Source of the DNA: Acholoe squamosa
Lineage: Eukaryota > Annelida > Polychaeta > Phyllodocida > Polynoidae
DNA length: 64,000 nt
Reading direction: 5' to 3'
Assembly (NCBI GenBank): GCA_949317995.1
Contig: OX439048.1
Span: forward strand, 67,709,375 to 67,773,374
Numbering within the stretch: the first letter of the stretch is position 1; each line of letters starts with the position of its first letter. A program made the translations under genes and the position numbers. The notes under the pieces are model-generated. The model had not been told where the DNA came from, searched no databases, and saw only the letters and a program-made list of their open reading frames with translations. Below, one piece after another: positions 19,665 to 33,243 of the stretch.

Positions 19665-21013
19665 TATGATATACCATTTTATTATTCCATAAATTCTAAC
19701 ATATTATTGTATTAATCAAAGAATATCTAAGAAATTAATACATAGGTTGGTTCTAAGAGCTATAAGAGCGCTCAAACTTTGTATAAGAGCGTTCATGCCC
19801 CACTGCACACCAAACCAAGTCAGTTAGACAGAGTTTATGACATCAAAGGGTCCGACCTAATGGTTCACTGCACAATATAATAAAAATGAGGGTCTCAGTG
19901 TGCGACCTCATGGTTCAGTGCACAAACTAATAACTTGTAAGTGAATGCAACCGGCCGTCACGGGTGCCTGAGCACCGCTGACGCCGTCATGAGTGTCTGA
20001 GCACTCTAATGACTGAACAATGGGTTACATAAGCACGACACCATAACCTTCCGGTCGCTCTAGCGTCGCTCCTGAGCAACCTAGGTCAAATATCAAAGCA
20101 TTTATGGAAAGCCCATAATTAGACGGTTAGAATGAGCCCAAGATCAAGGCGGAACTCCCATTATTAAGGAAGTTACGCCGTGGAGACTGAATCAACCTCC
20201 GAATGCACTACAGACAAACCGGCGTGAGTTACGCGCCTATCCAGCAGGCATTATAAACTTGGCATATTCAACTTTGGGCATGCGCAAAATGGCGGTTATA
20301 GACGCATAAACGACCGAGATATGAGGGTCTGAAGATGCAGAACCGACCAAGACAAAGGGGGACACAGCGGCGTCCATAGGGGTCCTTTGTCACCCAGTGA
20401 CACATGAAAGACTCCCCTCAAACAATTGCAGAGTTAGGCAAATGCTACTGGCTCCAGTCAGTCTGGAGGTGCTTTTCCAGGATTTGCTTCAAATAGCCTG
20501 GCTGCACCTCCTAGACAGTCAGAACACCAAGAACCGCTCTAGAGGTAACATCTCCAGTCATCTCCTGCTACCTGCTATACCACTGCACTATGGTGAAACT
20601 ATGCTAGACAGGCATTGGTTTCTATCATTAGTGGCCAGGGGGTATCTTCCTCAAGACATCCACCAGAGGGTAAAGTTATTCATTATTACAGTATTCCTCT
20701 AAGCAGCAGGTCAGGAGCTAGGTGTGGGAACCCACCTAGAAATATGCTGGACATTGTATTATTATTACCTCACAGGTGGAGTGGAACAGAACATTATACC
20801 TTATAAATTACTGTATGTTTACTGTATGTACAAATTACCTACATACTAACTACTGTATGATTGATATTTCTTACATGTTGTCTAAAGCTGAATAAACCAG
20901 TGATAACTGGAAATAACACTATTTATAAGAGCCTGTAGGATTTACACTATATACCACTAGTCATAGGATATTTCTCATATGACAACTTGATCATGCCAAT
21001 AACTAGTATGACA
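19665..21013 (+). repeat. 3' LTR
   Basis: 1,349 bp, near-identical to 5023-6372. It starts TATGATATACC after the polypurine tract and ends ...AGTATGACA, after which the 50-bp satellite resumes (ATATGAGAGATCGG). It carries the AATAAA at 20891-20896. The terminal ~20 bases (20995-21013) differ from the 5' LTR. Confidence 0.93.
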
Positions 21014-24000
21014 ATATGAGAGATCGGTTATGGTCATAGGTGTCTGCGGTAGTCAGAATGTAGATAGGAGAGATCAGTCTTGATCATACGTATCTGCGGC
21101 AGTTAGAATGTAGATAGGAGAGATCGGTAATGGTCATAGGTGTCTGCGGTAGTCAGAATGTAGATATGAGAGATCGGTAATGGTCATAGGTGTGTGCGGT
21201 AGTCAGAATGTAGATAGGAGAGATCAGTATTGATCATAAGTATCTGCGGCAGTTAGAATGTAGATAGGAGAGATCGGTAATGGTCATAGGTATCTGCGGC
21301 AGTAAGAATGTAGATAGGAGAGATAGGTAATGATCATAAGTGTCTGCGGTAGTCAGAATGTAGATAGGAGAGATAGGTAATGATCATAGTGTCTGCGGTA
21401 GTCAGAATGTAGATAAGAGAGATCGGCAATGATCATAGGTGTCTGCGGTAGTCAGAATGTAGATAGGAGAGATCGGTAATGGTCATAAGTGTCTGCGGTA
21501 GTCAGAATGTAGATAGGAGAGATCAGTAATGGTCGTAGGTGTCTGCAGTAGTCAGAATGTAGATAGGAGAGATCTGTAATGGTCGTAGGTGTCTGCGGTA
21601 GTCAGAATGTAGAAAGGAGAGATCGGTAATGATCATAAGCGTCTGCGGTAGTCAGAATGTAGATAGGAGAGATCAGTAATGGTCATAGGTGTCTGCGGTA
21701 GTCAGAATGTAGATAGGAGAGAGCTGTAATGGTCGTAGGTGTCTGGGGTAGTCAGAATGTAGATAGGAGAGATCGGTATTGATCATAAGTGTCTGCGGCA
21801 GTTAGAATGTAGATAGGAGAGATCGGTTAAAGTCATAAGTATCTGCGGTAGGCAGAATGTAGATAGGAGAGATTGGTAATGGTCATAGGTGTCTGGGGTA
21901 GTCAGAATGTAGATATGAGAGATCGGTAATGGTCATAGGTGTGTGCGGTAGTCAGAATGTAGATAGGAGAGATCAGTATTGATCATAAGTATCTGCGGCA
22001 GTTAGAATGTAGATAGGAGAGATCGGTAATGGTCATAGGTATCTGCGGTAGTAAGAATGTAGATAGGAGAGATAGGTAATGATCATAAGTGTCTGCGATA
22101 GTCAGAATGTAGATAGGAGAGATAGGTAATGATCATAGTGTCTGCGGTAGTCAGAATGTAGATAGGAGAGATCAGTAATGGTCATAGGTGTCTGCGGTAG
22201 TCAGAATGTAGATAGGAGAGATCGGTAATGATCATAAGTGTCTGCGGTAGTCAGAATGTAGATAGGAGGGATAGGTAATGGTCATAGGTGTCTGGGGTAG
22301 TCAGAATGTAGATATGAGAGATCGGTAATGGTCATAGGTGTGTGCGGTAGTCAGAATGTAGAAAGGATAGATCGGTATTGATCATAAGTGTCTGCGGCAG
22401 TTTGAATGTAGATAGGAGAGATCGGTTATAGTCATAAGTATTTGCGGTAGTCAGAATGTAGATAGGAGAGATCGGTAATGATCATAAGTGTCTGTGGTAT
22501 TCAGAATGTAGATAGGAGAGATCAGTAATGGTCATAGGTGTCTGCGGTAGTCAGAATGTAGATAGGAGAGATCGGTAATGATCATAAGTGTCTGCGGTAG
22601 TCAGAATGTAGATAGGAGGGATAGGTAATGGTCATAGGTGTCTGGGGTAGTCAGAATGTAGATATGAGAGATCGGTAATGGTCATAGGTGTGTGCGGTAG
22701 TCAGAATGTAGATAGGAGAGATCAGTATTGATCATAAGTATCTGCGGCAGTTAGAATGTAGATAGGAGAGATCGGTAATGGTCATAGGTATCTGCGGTAG
22801 TAAGAATGTAGATAGGAGAGATAGGTAATGATCATAGTGTCTGCGGTAGTCAGAATGTAGATAGGAGAGATCAGTAATGGTCATAGGTGTCTGCGGTAGT
22901 CAGAATGTAGATAGGAGAGATCGGTAATGATCATAAGTGTCTGCGGTAGTCAGAATGTAGATAGGAGGGATAGGTAATGGTCATAGGTGTCTGGGGTAGT
23001 CAGAATGTAGATATGAGAGATCGGTAATGGTCATAGGTGTGTGCGGTAGTCAGAATGTAGAAAGGATAGATCGGTATTGATCATAAGTGTCTGCGGCAGT
23101 TAGAATGTAGATAGGAGAGATCGATTATAGTCATAAGTATTTGCGGTAGTCAGAATGTAGATAGGAGAGATCGGTAATGATCATAAGTGTCTGCGGCAGT
23201 TAGAATGTAGATAGGAGAGATTGGTAATGGTCATAGGTGTCTGGGGTAGTCAGAATGTAGATATGAGAGATCGGTAATGGTCATAGGTGTGTGCGGTAGT
23301 CAGAATGTAGATAGGAGAGATCAGTATTGATCATAAGTATCTGCGGCAGTTAGAATGTAGATAGGAGAGATCGGTAATGGTCATAGGTATCTGCGGTAGT
23401 AAGAATGTAGATAGGAGAGATAGGTAATGATCATAAGTGTCTGCGATAGTCAGAATGTAGATAGGAGAGATAGGTAATGATCATAGTGTCTGCGGTAGTC
23501 AGAATGTAGATAGGAGAGATCAGTAATGGTCATAGGTGTCTGCGGTAGTCAGAATGTAGATAGGAGTGATTGGTAATGATCATAAGTGTCTGCCGTAGTC
23601 AGAATGTAGATATGAGAGATCGGTAATAATCATAAGTGTCTGCGGCAGTCATAATGTAGATAGGAGAGATCGGTAACGATCATAGGTGTCTGCGGCAGTC
23701 AGAATGTAGATAGGAGAGATCGGTAATGATCATAAGTGTCTGCGGCAGTTAGAATGTAGATAGGAGAGATCGGTTATAGTCATAAGTATCTGCGGTAGGC
23801 AGAATGTAGATAGGAGAGATTGGTAATGGTCATAGGTGTCTGGGGTAGTCAGAATGTAGATATGAGAGATCGGTAATGGTCATAGGTGTGTGCGGTAGTC
23901 AGAATGTAGATAGGAGAGATCAGTATTGATCATAAGTATCTGCGGCAGTTAGAATGTAGATAGGAGAGATCGGTAATGGTCATAGGTATCTGCGGTAGTA

Positions 24001-27000
24001 AGAATGTAGATAGGAGAGATAGGTAATGATCATAAGTGTCTGCGATAGTCAGAATGTAGATAGGAGAGATAGGTAATGATCATAGTGTCTGCGGTAGTCA
24101 GAATGTAGATAGGAGAGATCAGTAATGGTCATAGGTGTCTGCGGTAGTCAGAATGTAGATAGGAGAGATCGGTAATGATCATAAGTGTCTGCGGTAGTCA
24201 GAATGTAGATAGGAGGGATAGGTAATGGTCATAGGTGTCTGGGGTAGTCAGAATGTAGATATGAGAGATCGGTAATGGTCATAGGTGTGTGCGGTAGTCA
24301 GAATGTAGAAAGGATAGATCGGTATTGATCATAAGTGTCTGCGGCAGTTAGAATGTAGATAGGAGAGATCGGTTATAGTCATAAGTATTTGCGGTAGTCA
24401 GAATGTAGATAGGAGAGATCGGTATTGATCATAAGTGTCTGCGGCAGTTAGAATGTAGATAGGAGAGATCGGTTATAGTCATAAGTATCTGCGGAAGGCA
24501 GAATGTAGATAGGAGAGATTGGTAATGGTCATAGGTGTCTGGGGTAGTCAGAATGTAGATATGAGAGATCGGTAATGGTCATAGGTGTGTGCGGTAGTCA
24601 GAATGTAGATAGGAGAGATCAGTATTGATCATAAGTATCTGCTGCAGTTAGAATGTAGATAGGAGAGATCGGTAATGGTCATAGGTATCTGCGGTAGTAA
24701 GAATGTAGATAGGAGAGATAGGTAATGATCATAAGTGTCTGCGATAGTCAGAATGTAGATAGGAGAGATAGGTAATGATCATAGTGTCTGCGGTAGTCAG
24801 AATGTAGATAGGAGAGATCAGTAATGGTCATAGGTGTCTGCGGTAGTCAGAATGTAGATAGGAGAGATCGGTAATGATCATAAGTGTCTGCGGTAGTCAG
24901 AATGTAGATAGGAGGGATAGGTAATGGTCATAGGTGTCTGGGGTAGTCAGAATGTAGATATGAGAGATCGGTAATGGTCATAGGTGTGTGCGGTAGTCAG
25001 AATGTAGAAAGGATAGATCGGTATTGATCATAAGTGTCTGCGGCAGTTTGAATGTAGATAGGAGAGATCGGTTATAGTCATAAGTATTTGCGGTAGTCAG
25101 AATGTAGGTAGGAGAGATCGGTAATGATCATAAGTGTCTGTGGTATTCAGAATGTAGATAGGAGAGATCAGTAATGGTCATAGGTGTCTGCGGTAGTCAG
25201 AATGTAGATAGGAGAGATCGGTAATGATCATAAGTGTCTGCGGTAGTCAGAATGTAGATAGGAGGGATAGGTAATGGTCATAGGTGTCTGGGGTAGTCAG
25301 AATGTAGATATGAGAGATCGGTAATGGTCATAGGTGTGTGCGGTAGTCAGAATGTAGATAGGAGAGATCAGTATTGATCATAAGTATCTGCGGCAGTTAG
25401 AATGTAGATAGGAGAGATCGGTAATGGTCATAGGTATCTGCGGTAGTAAGAATGTAGATAGGAGAGATAGGTAATGATCATAAGTGTCTGCGATAGTCAG
25501 AATGTAGATAGGAGAGATAGGTAATGATCATAGTGTCTGCGGTAGTCAGAATGTAGATAGGAGAGATCAGTAATGGTCATAGGTGTCTGCGGTAGTCAGA
25601 ATGTAGATAGGAGAGATCGGTAATGATCATAAGTGTCTGCGGTAGTCAGAATGTAGATAGGAGGGATAGGTAATGGTCATAGGTGTCTGGGGTAGTCAGA
25701 ATGTAGATATGAGAGATCGGTAATGGTCATAGGTGTGTGCGGTAGTCAGAATGTAGAAAGGATAGATCGGTATTGATCATAAGTGTCTGCGGCAGTTAGA
25801 ATGTAGATAGGAGAGATCGATTATAGTCATAAGTATTTGCGGTAGTCAGAATGTAGATAGGAGAGATCGGTAATGATCATAAGTGTCTGCGGCAGTTAGA
25901 ATGTAGATAGGAGAGATTGGTAATGGTCATAGGTGTCTGGGGTAGTCAGAATGTAGATATGAGAGATCGGTAATGGTCATAGGTGTGTGCGGTAGTCAGA
26001 ATGTAGATAGGAGAGATCAGTATTGATCATAAGTATCTGCGGCAGTTAGAATGTAGATAGGAGAGATCGGTAATGGTCATAGGTATCTGCGGTAGTAAGA
26101 ATGTAGATAGGAGAGATAGGTAATGATCATAAGTGTCTGCGATAGTCAGAATGTAGATAGGAGAGATAGGTAATGATCATAGTGTCTGCGGTAGTCAGAA
26201 TGTAGATAGGAGAGATCAGTAATGGTCATAGGTGTCTGCGGTAGTCAGAATGTAGATAGGAGTGATTGGTAATGATCATAAGTGTCTGCCGTAGTCAGAA
26301 TGTAGATATGAGAGATCGGTAATAATCATAAGTGTCTGCGGCAGTCATAATGTAGATAGGAGAGATCGGTAACGATCATAGGTGTCTGCGGCAGTCAGAA
26401 TGTAGATAGGAGAGATCGGTAATGGTCGTAGGTGTCTGCGGTAGTCAGAATGTAGATAGGAGAGAGCTGTAATGGTCGTAGGTGTTTGCGGTAGTCAGAA
26501 TGTAGATAGGAGAGATCGGTATTGATCATAAGTGTCTGCGGCAGTTAGAATGTAGATAGGAGAGATCGGTTATAGTCATAAGTATCTGCGGTAGTCAGAA
26601 TGTAGATAGGAGAGATTGGTAATGATCATAAGTGTCTGCGGTAGTCAGAATGTAGATAGGAGAGATCGGTAATGATCATAAGTGTCTGCGGTAGTCAGAA
26701 TGTAGATAGGAGAGATCGGTAATGATCGTAGGTGTCTGCGGTAGTCAGAATGTAGATAGGAGAGATCAGCAATGATCATAGGTGTCTCCGGTAGTCAGAA
26801 TGTAGATAGGAGAGATCGGTAATCATCATAAGTGTCTGCGGTAGTCAGAATGTAGATAGGAGAGATTGGTAATGATCATAGGTGTCTGCGGTAGTCGGAA
26901 TGTAGATAGGAGAGATCGGTAATGATCATAAGTGTCTGCCGTAGTCAGAATGTAGATAGGAGAGATCGGTAATAATCATAAGTGTCTGCGGCAGTCATAA

Positions 27001-27284
27001 TGTAGATAGGAGAGATCGGTAACGATCATAGGTGTCTGCGGCAGTCAGAATGTAGATAGGAGAGATCGGTAATGATCATAAGTGTCTGCGGTAGTCAGAA
27101 TGTAGATAGGAGAGATCGGTAATGATCATAAGTGTCTGCGGCAGTCATAATGTAGATAGGAGAGATCGGTAACGATCATAGGTGTCTGCGGTAGACAGAA
27201 TGTAGATAGGACAGATTGGTAATGATAATAGGTGTCTGCGGTAGTAAGAATGTAGATAGGATAGATCGGTAATGATCATAGGTG
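21014..27284. repeat. 50-bp satellite, right segment, with higher-order structure
   Basis: About 125 copies of the 50-bp unit described at 4454. Variants recur in fixed order: a unit with GTGTCTGGGG is followed by one with ATATGAGAG, then GTGTGTGCGG, then ATCAGTATTGATC, and this string returns at spacings of about 250-600 bp, all multiples of 50. A rare variant (AGGAGTGATTGG, 23565 and 26262) marks a second duplication level with a period of about 2.7 kb. No reading frames. Confidence 0.95.
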
Positions 27285-27369
27285 CACAAATAGAGTACTG
27301 ATTCAGAGTACTCGTCTCTGCAATTAGATGGCAGTTTTTTTACCAATTAGAAAAAAAAACTAAACTATG

Positions 27370-28904
27370 CATATAAGCCACACCTGCGTATAAGCCACAC
27401 CTGTGTATAAGTCACACCCTCATATAAGCCACCCCAGCATATAAGCCACACCTACATATAAGCCACACAAGCATATAAGCCACCCCACCATATAAGCCAC
27501 CCCAGCATATCAGCCACACCAGCATATAAGCCACACCCATGTATAAGCCACATGTACATAAAAGCCACACAAGCATATAAGTCAGACCAGCATATAAGCC
27601 ACACCTGCATATAAGCCGCCCCACCATATAAGCCACACCAGCATATAAGCCACCCCACCATATAAGCCACACCAGCATATAAGCCACCACAGCATATAAG
27701 CCACAGCCATGTATAAGCCACACCTACATATAAGCCACACAAGCATATCAGCCACACCAGCATATAAGCCAAACCTGCATATAAGTCACACCAGCATATA
27801 AGCCACCCCAGCATATAAGTCACACCTGTGTATAAGCCACACCAGCATATAAGTCACACCAGCATATAAGCCACCCCAGCATATAAGTCACACCAGCATA
27901 TAAGCCACACCAGCATATAAGCCACACCAGCATATAAGCCATACCTGTGTATAAGCCACACCTGCATATAAGCGGCACCAGCATATAAGTCACACCACCA
28001 TATAAGCCACACCAGCATATAAGCCACCCCAGCATATAAGCCACACCCATGTATAAGCCACACCAGCATATAAGCCGCAACAGCATATAAGCCACACCAG
28101 CATATAAGCCAAACCTGCATATAAGTCACACCAGCATATAAGCCGCACCAGCATATAAGCCACACCAGCATATAAGCCAAACCTGCATATCAGCCACACC
28201 AGCATATAAGCCGTACCAGCATATAAGTCACACCAGCATATAAGCCGCACCAGCATATAAGTCACACCAACATATAAGCCAAACCTGCATATAAGCCACA
28301 CCCATGTATAAGCCACACCTACATATAAGCCACACCTGTATATAAGCCACACCTGTGTATAAGCCACACCAGCATATAAGCCACACCTGCATATAAGTCA
28401 CACCAGCATAGACACAAAACCTGCATATAAGCCACACCAGCATACAAGTCACACCAGCATATAAGCCACACCAGCATATAAGCCACACCCATGTATAAGC
28501 CACACCTACATATAAGCCACACCTGTATATAAGCCACACCTGTGTATAAGCCAAACCAGCATATAAGCCACACCTGTGTATAAGCCACACCAGCATATAA
28601 GCCACACCTGCATATAAGTCACACCAGCATAGACGCCAAACCTGCATATAAGCCACACCAGCATATAAGTCACACCAGCATATAAGCCACACCAGCATTT
28701 AAGCCACACCCATGTATAAGTCACACCTACATATAAGCCACACCTGTATATAAGCCACACCTGTGTATAAGCCACACCAGCATATAAGCCACACCAGCAT
28801 ATAAGCCAAACCTGCATATAAGTCAAACCAGCATATAAGCCACACCAGCATATAGGCCACACCTGTGTATAAGCCACACCTGTGTATAAGCCACACCTCT
28901 GTAT
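27370..28904. repeat. 17-bp satellite, first segment
   Basis: About 90 copies of a 17-bp unit (TATAAGCCACACCAGCA, also ...CACACCTGTG). Three units make 51 bases, so every minus-strand frame stays open and gives repeats such as WLICWCGLYAGVAYM; these are not genes. It is cut at 28904 by a DNA transposon; the array continues at 37241 and 39302. Confidence 0.95.
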
Positions 28905-28937
28905 GACCAATAATCACGAATCATCGTTAACTAGGCT
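28905..28937 (+). repeat. Left terminal inverted repeat of the DNA transposon
   Basis: GACCAATAATCACGAATC is identical to the reverse complement of the right end; the next 15 bases match at 12 of 15, all differences being transitions. Confidence 0.93.
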
Positions 28938-30266
28938 GTTCATGTTTCCCCTTCAAAAAAAACTTCAAATTAAGTAATATATGTGTCTTAATCATTTATT
29001 CTGGTCTGGACGGGATAGAGCTACAAAAGGTATATCGGTTTTGCCTATCTACGAGGCATATTTAGGGAGCTAGAGGCCTAAAACTGCCCAAAATGAGGGT
29101 TTTATTCACCAAAAAACACAAAAATCTCAAGTGCAACTTGAAAATAATAAAAATAACTCTGGCATAGGTTACTTTTTTGTGTCTGGTATTTCCCCTAGAG
29201 CACTTGGAAAATTTTAAGATCAAATAGGAATATGTGGCCACTGTCGTTATTATGCTGGGTCACTGAAGGTACATGGGCAGTTATACGCTAGACCCGAGAG
29301 AGACCCTAACATAGCAACCATGCTCTATTATTCATATAGCACAGAGATGATATAGATGTACCATGCAAAGCCTTAACATGTCCCTAGATGCATGAAAAAA
29401 AAATTGGAAGTCTAGCTCCCATATCATGGTCTGGGTAGTCCATCCAATTTAGATGACACAGTTGGGGTAGTTTCGCGTTAGACCCGAGAGAGACCCTTCA
29501 TGTCAGTCTGTCTCCAGTGGCGATTGGACCCGAGAGAGACCCTAGACCCGAGAGAGCCCCTAGCATCAAACAGTTGAACTACCGTCGATGCGCCATCTAG
29601 TGTTTTGTATGAACATTGCATGGCAGGGTTGCAACGGACTCAAGCCAGAGGAGACACGGATGACCATAACAAGGTGAGAAATCAATGAATAATGTTCTTA
29701 TTTTCATGGTTTTTGACATGTATTAAGCAAAATTAACATAAGGACATATAGTTTAACATGTATGGAAGATGATTTAGATCAATTTGAAGGGGAAATATGA
29801 TAGAAAGACAAAAGCCGACCGACCGATAGGCCGGCGTATGTAGCATCTAAATGCTATAGTATAAGCAGGTCTCTCTCAGTTCTGATATAAAGTTTGGCCT
29901 AATTGCTGTGTACTACGTCATTCCCCTCCATTGTTAATGGCATATGCTACCTCCCAACTGTATCGGGCTATTATAAATCATCCTCCCAACCCTCCTATGG
30001 CATTCCTAGTCTGAATTTTTGGGTTTGTAGCGTCTCAATGCTATATCAATGCTATAGCTCAAACATCTATATTTTGTATGTATCAGAACCGAGAGAGACC
30101 TGTCTCAATACTATAGTATAGGTGGGTCTCTCTCGGTTCTAAATTTCAGGTCTGATAGATGTTTGGCTGTATTCTTTTCTAGATTTTGGGTCTCTCTCGG
30201 GTCTGATGCGTAAGCTCTATGGTCTATGTCTATGTGTTTGATGTTAAATGTATCTTTCTTCTTCAG
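28938..30266 (+). other. 5' region of the DNA transposon
   Basis: No long coding frame. It carries seven or more GGGTCT-type motifs and a likely untranslated first exon ending AACAAG/GTGAGA at 29672. A hairpin-forming pair of motifs lies at 30085-30140. Confidence 0.5.
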
Positions 30267-31603
30267 ATGCCTTACAAAGACCAGTCCTGTGCAGCAGCTA
30301 AGGCTTCGGCCAAAAAATCAAATGCAAAATACAGGAAGAATACCAAGGGGGACCCGGTGCTTTCTGCCGCTATAGCAGCCTCACATGCTGTGAGTATAGA
30401 ATAACTATATATTGTAATTTTCGATAACTATAAAGCGCAAGTAAATCTGAATACATGTTGAATGACTGTCCCTAGATGCCTGAGAGAAATACCAGACTGA
30501 GTTATAGTGAAGTTAATTTATAAATTTCCATGTTTTTATTTTTTGCAGAAGTTTGATGCCAAACGGCCATACAGTGATCTGACTGACGATGACAAGGAAG
30601 AGAAGAGAAGTTCAAAGCGACGCTCCTACTACAAGACCAAGGAGAGTAATGCCGGTAAGAAAATCTTATAAGTATTTTTATATTATTTTGTAAACACCTA
30701 CAGATTTGGTAGAGCCCCCCGTGTACCTCTTCAGTCTGTTATTCTCTTGCCTTTGGTTTTTAATGTGTTTTAATACTCTTTCCTCTTTAGCTACCGAGAA
30801 AGACTTTTGGACAGCTGCAGGGGACGCTCCTCCGGCCGCCCCCATCCCGGATGATGGCGCCCCTGGGCCTGCTGCTGCTGACCCCGGGCCTGCTGCTGCT
30901 GACCCTGCACCTGCTGCTGCTGACCCCGCGCCTGATACTGCTGCCCCCGTCCAGAAGAGGAGATCGCGCCGGGCAAAGGGAGGGTGTGCCGCCCCACCGC
31001 TGCCACTACCCGAGAAGCGCAGGAGGGCTACCTCTGCCCCTGCAAGCTCCACCACCACCACACCTGCCTCCACCACCACCACACCTGCCTCCACCACCAC
31101 CGCACCTGCCTCCACCACCACCTCAGCTTCCACAGCTACCACAGGGAGCAGGACACGCAGGAAGGGCCCCAGCTCCACAGGAGGTTCTTGGTAAGTAGTC
31201 CATTACTATTGACATCATCCTCCTGTATTGGTAGATATCTCTATAGCCCTGTTCCTGCAGTTAGGGTCTCTCTAGGGTCTAGTCCGTTACTATTGACATC
31301 ATCCTCCTACACATAGGGTCTCTCTAGGGTCTAGTCCGTTACTATGGACATCATCCTCCTGCACATAGGGTATATCTAGGGTCTAGTCCTTGCAAACATT
31401 TAATGTCTCCAGTACAGGAGCATTATCTAGACACAGTTAGGATGTCTTATATAGACATTAAATATAATTATTTATATTTTCAGCTCGACAGAGGATGCAC
31501 CAGTAGTGGCAAGCACCGGCAGCAGTGACCCCCCCGTGGCCAGCACCTCTACAGGTAGGAGGAAGGGACAGCCCCGAGCCACCCCTTCAGCAGCAGCTGG
31601 TCG
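30267..31603 (+). CDS. Transposon gene, 5' coding exons 1-4
   Basis: The ATG at 30267 directly follows an acceptor (TTCTTCTTCAG). Exons with GT-AG borders: 30267-30389, 30549-30654, 30791-31190, and 31484-31603 (an alternative donor at 31555 is possible). Phases agree throughout. The first two exons encode a Lys/Ala-rich basic segment with YRKN and KRRSYYKTKES, as expected for a DNA-binding end. Exon 3 is Ala/Pro-rich with repeated AADPGPAAADP, then a basic RRSRRAKGG and a Thr/Ala-rich tail. Exons 3 and 4 both end in the phase needed to join the large exon starting at 33244, so this is probably the N-terminus of the transposase. The exon model is by eye. Confidence 0.6.
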
Positions 31604-32411
31604 GTCAGTATTGCTTTTTACTTCCTATAACATAACCAGTAGGTAAAAGTTAAAACCATATATCTCTAATAACCAAAGAATAATGCTTGTCACCTGATGT
31701 AGACCCTCCAGTACAGGAGTATACATAGATCTATGTGTGTACACATGTATGACAACATTAGATTCATGTTTAATATGTTTAACATGTGTTGTTATTGAAT
31801 TTCTGTGCAGGATACCTGAGTCCACCCCTGTCTCCCACTTCAACCTGTAACACCTTTGGAAGAATGAAACTGCTTAATTTCATTTTTAATCTCACATCTC
31901 GAGTGACACATACTGTTTTACCTGGTAGACTGGAGGTCACTAGATGTTTGCTGGGTTCCCTTATATTTGAAATAGGTATGAGTGACATGTGGATACCTAC
32001 GGTGTGTCGAGTTCTGCCTGGCGAACAACGAAGCATGTCTCACATATCTAGGAACCTCTCAGATGTCACAGTATCTGAATCTCAGCACCCTGCTACTATG
32101 GTGTTTTTTTGTGTGTCATTGGCTATCTTGATGTAACTTATGTGAGGTCAAAAAAGGAAATTAAGCAGGCACTCTTAATACATAACCTAAAGTGTAGCAG
32201 TGTGCTTTACAAAGTGTAGACAAATTAAACTACACACATAAAGTATCATCCTCCTGTATTGGTGGATATGTCTAGGGCCCTGTTCCTGCACATAGGGTCT
32301 CTCTAGGGTCTAGTCCGTTACTATGGACATCATCCTCCTGCACATAGGGTATATCTAGGGTCTATTCCTTGCAAACATTTAATGTCTCCAGTACAGGAGC
32401 ATTATAGATCT
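31213..32411 (+). repeat. Intronic duplication in the transposon gene
   Basis: About 165-230 bp with TATTGGT(A/G)GATAT, CCCTGTTCCTGCA, GGGTCTCTCTAGGGTCT, CATCATCCTCCTGCACATAG and TTTAATGTCTCCAGTACAGG occurs at 31213-31440 and again at 32245-32411; a fragment recurs at 33140-33200. These copies carry the intronic GGGTCT motifs. Confidence 0.85.
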
Positions 32412-32482
32412 ACACACAGTAATAGCCAAGAGGAACATGTCTCACCCAATACCTCAAGTCTGTTACATGTGTGTACCCTCAA

Positions 32483-33095
32483 CCTTTTCAGCTCTGTCAG
32501 CCCAGTGACACCCCCTGCTGCAGCCGAGAGGGAGCCTTCGCCGGACTACATCCCCCATCGGTAATTATTTTTTTCATTATTTCCTTTATGTTTGCAATAA
32601 TAAATCTGACTTCATTCCAGGTGGCAACCAGGGATCAACACATCTACACACTTAAAAACTATTATTTTGTCAAGTGATTTGTTTAATTAACCAATACTTT
32701 GTTGTGTTGTGTTCTTTTTCTTAATGAAATTCCTTTTCTTACTGAGTGAGGTACAACCTCAGGGGCCAACTCCAGGTCACCTACTACACGGGCAGGGTGC
32801 TCGGCCATGTAGTTAAGAAGGAGCCAGCGAGCAGTGAAGAGGAGGCCTAATTTTGTTTTTGTTTTTATTTTACTGAAGCCTGGAGCTGCCATTTTTCTAA
32901 CTGTTAATTTAAAACTAACGAAAGTCTATGTATATATTTATATATCTATCTATCTAAAGGAAAGTGTAATTTAAGTTTCATTCATATCTATCTATGAATA
33001 TCTATCTATATATAGATATATAAAGTTCTCCTTAAAAGAGACATCTATTTAATAGAGATAACTATGTTATAAAATAAAAGTGCTTATTTTTCTCA
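32483..33095 (+). other. Possible alternative 3' exons and polyA site
   Basis: Exon-like segments: 32491-32562, reading SVSPVTPPAAAEREPSPDY between an AG and GTAATT, and a segment ending TGTAGTTAAGAAGGAG...GGCCTAA near 32848, which reads YNLRGQLQVTYYTGRVLGHV and ends in KKEPASSEEEA-stop. AATAAA at 33072 lies about 220 bases further on. Together these could end a shorter transcript of the same gene before the transposase exon. Splice connections are not resolved. Confidence 0.35.
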
Positions 33096-33243
33096 CTACA
33101 TATGCTTTTGTCTTGTGGTTCTTTTGAATTAAACACATAGATCCACTCAGTTACTGTGGACATCATCCTCCTGCAGTTAGGGTCTCTCTAGGGTCTGATC
33201 CATGATGACTTTACTTACCTTTTGGACTATCTTTACCTTCTAG

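Larger units (their letters stand above)
5023..21013 (+). mobile_element. Full-length LTR retroelement (Ty3/gypsy-type pol, F-like envelope)
   Basis: Bounded by two near-identical 1.35-kb LTRs (5023-6372 and 19665-21013) and flanked on both sides by the same 50-bp satellite. The tetranucleotide ATAT (5019-5022 and 21014-21017) is a likely target duplication. Order inside: leader with a minisatellite, gag, protease-reverse transcriptase-RNase H-integrase, envelope, an antisense frame, AT-rich repeats, polypurine tract. About 16 kb is much longer than typical Ty3/gypsy elements. Pol and env contain frame changes, so this copy is not expected to be functional. LTR edges are uncertain by about 2 bases: TGATATACC...GACA would give the usual TG...CA ends. 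Confidence 0.92.

Noticed and set aside
21014..27284. CRISPR-like array
   Set aside because: Direct repeat of a complete 50-bp unit with no unique spacers, in animal DNA; it is a satellite.
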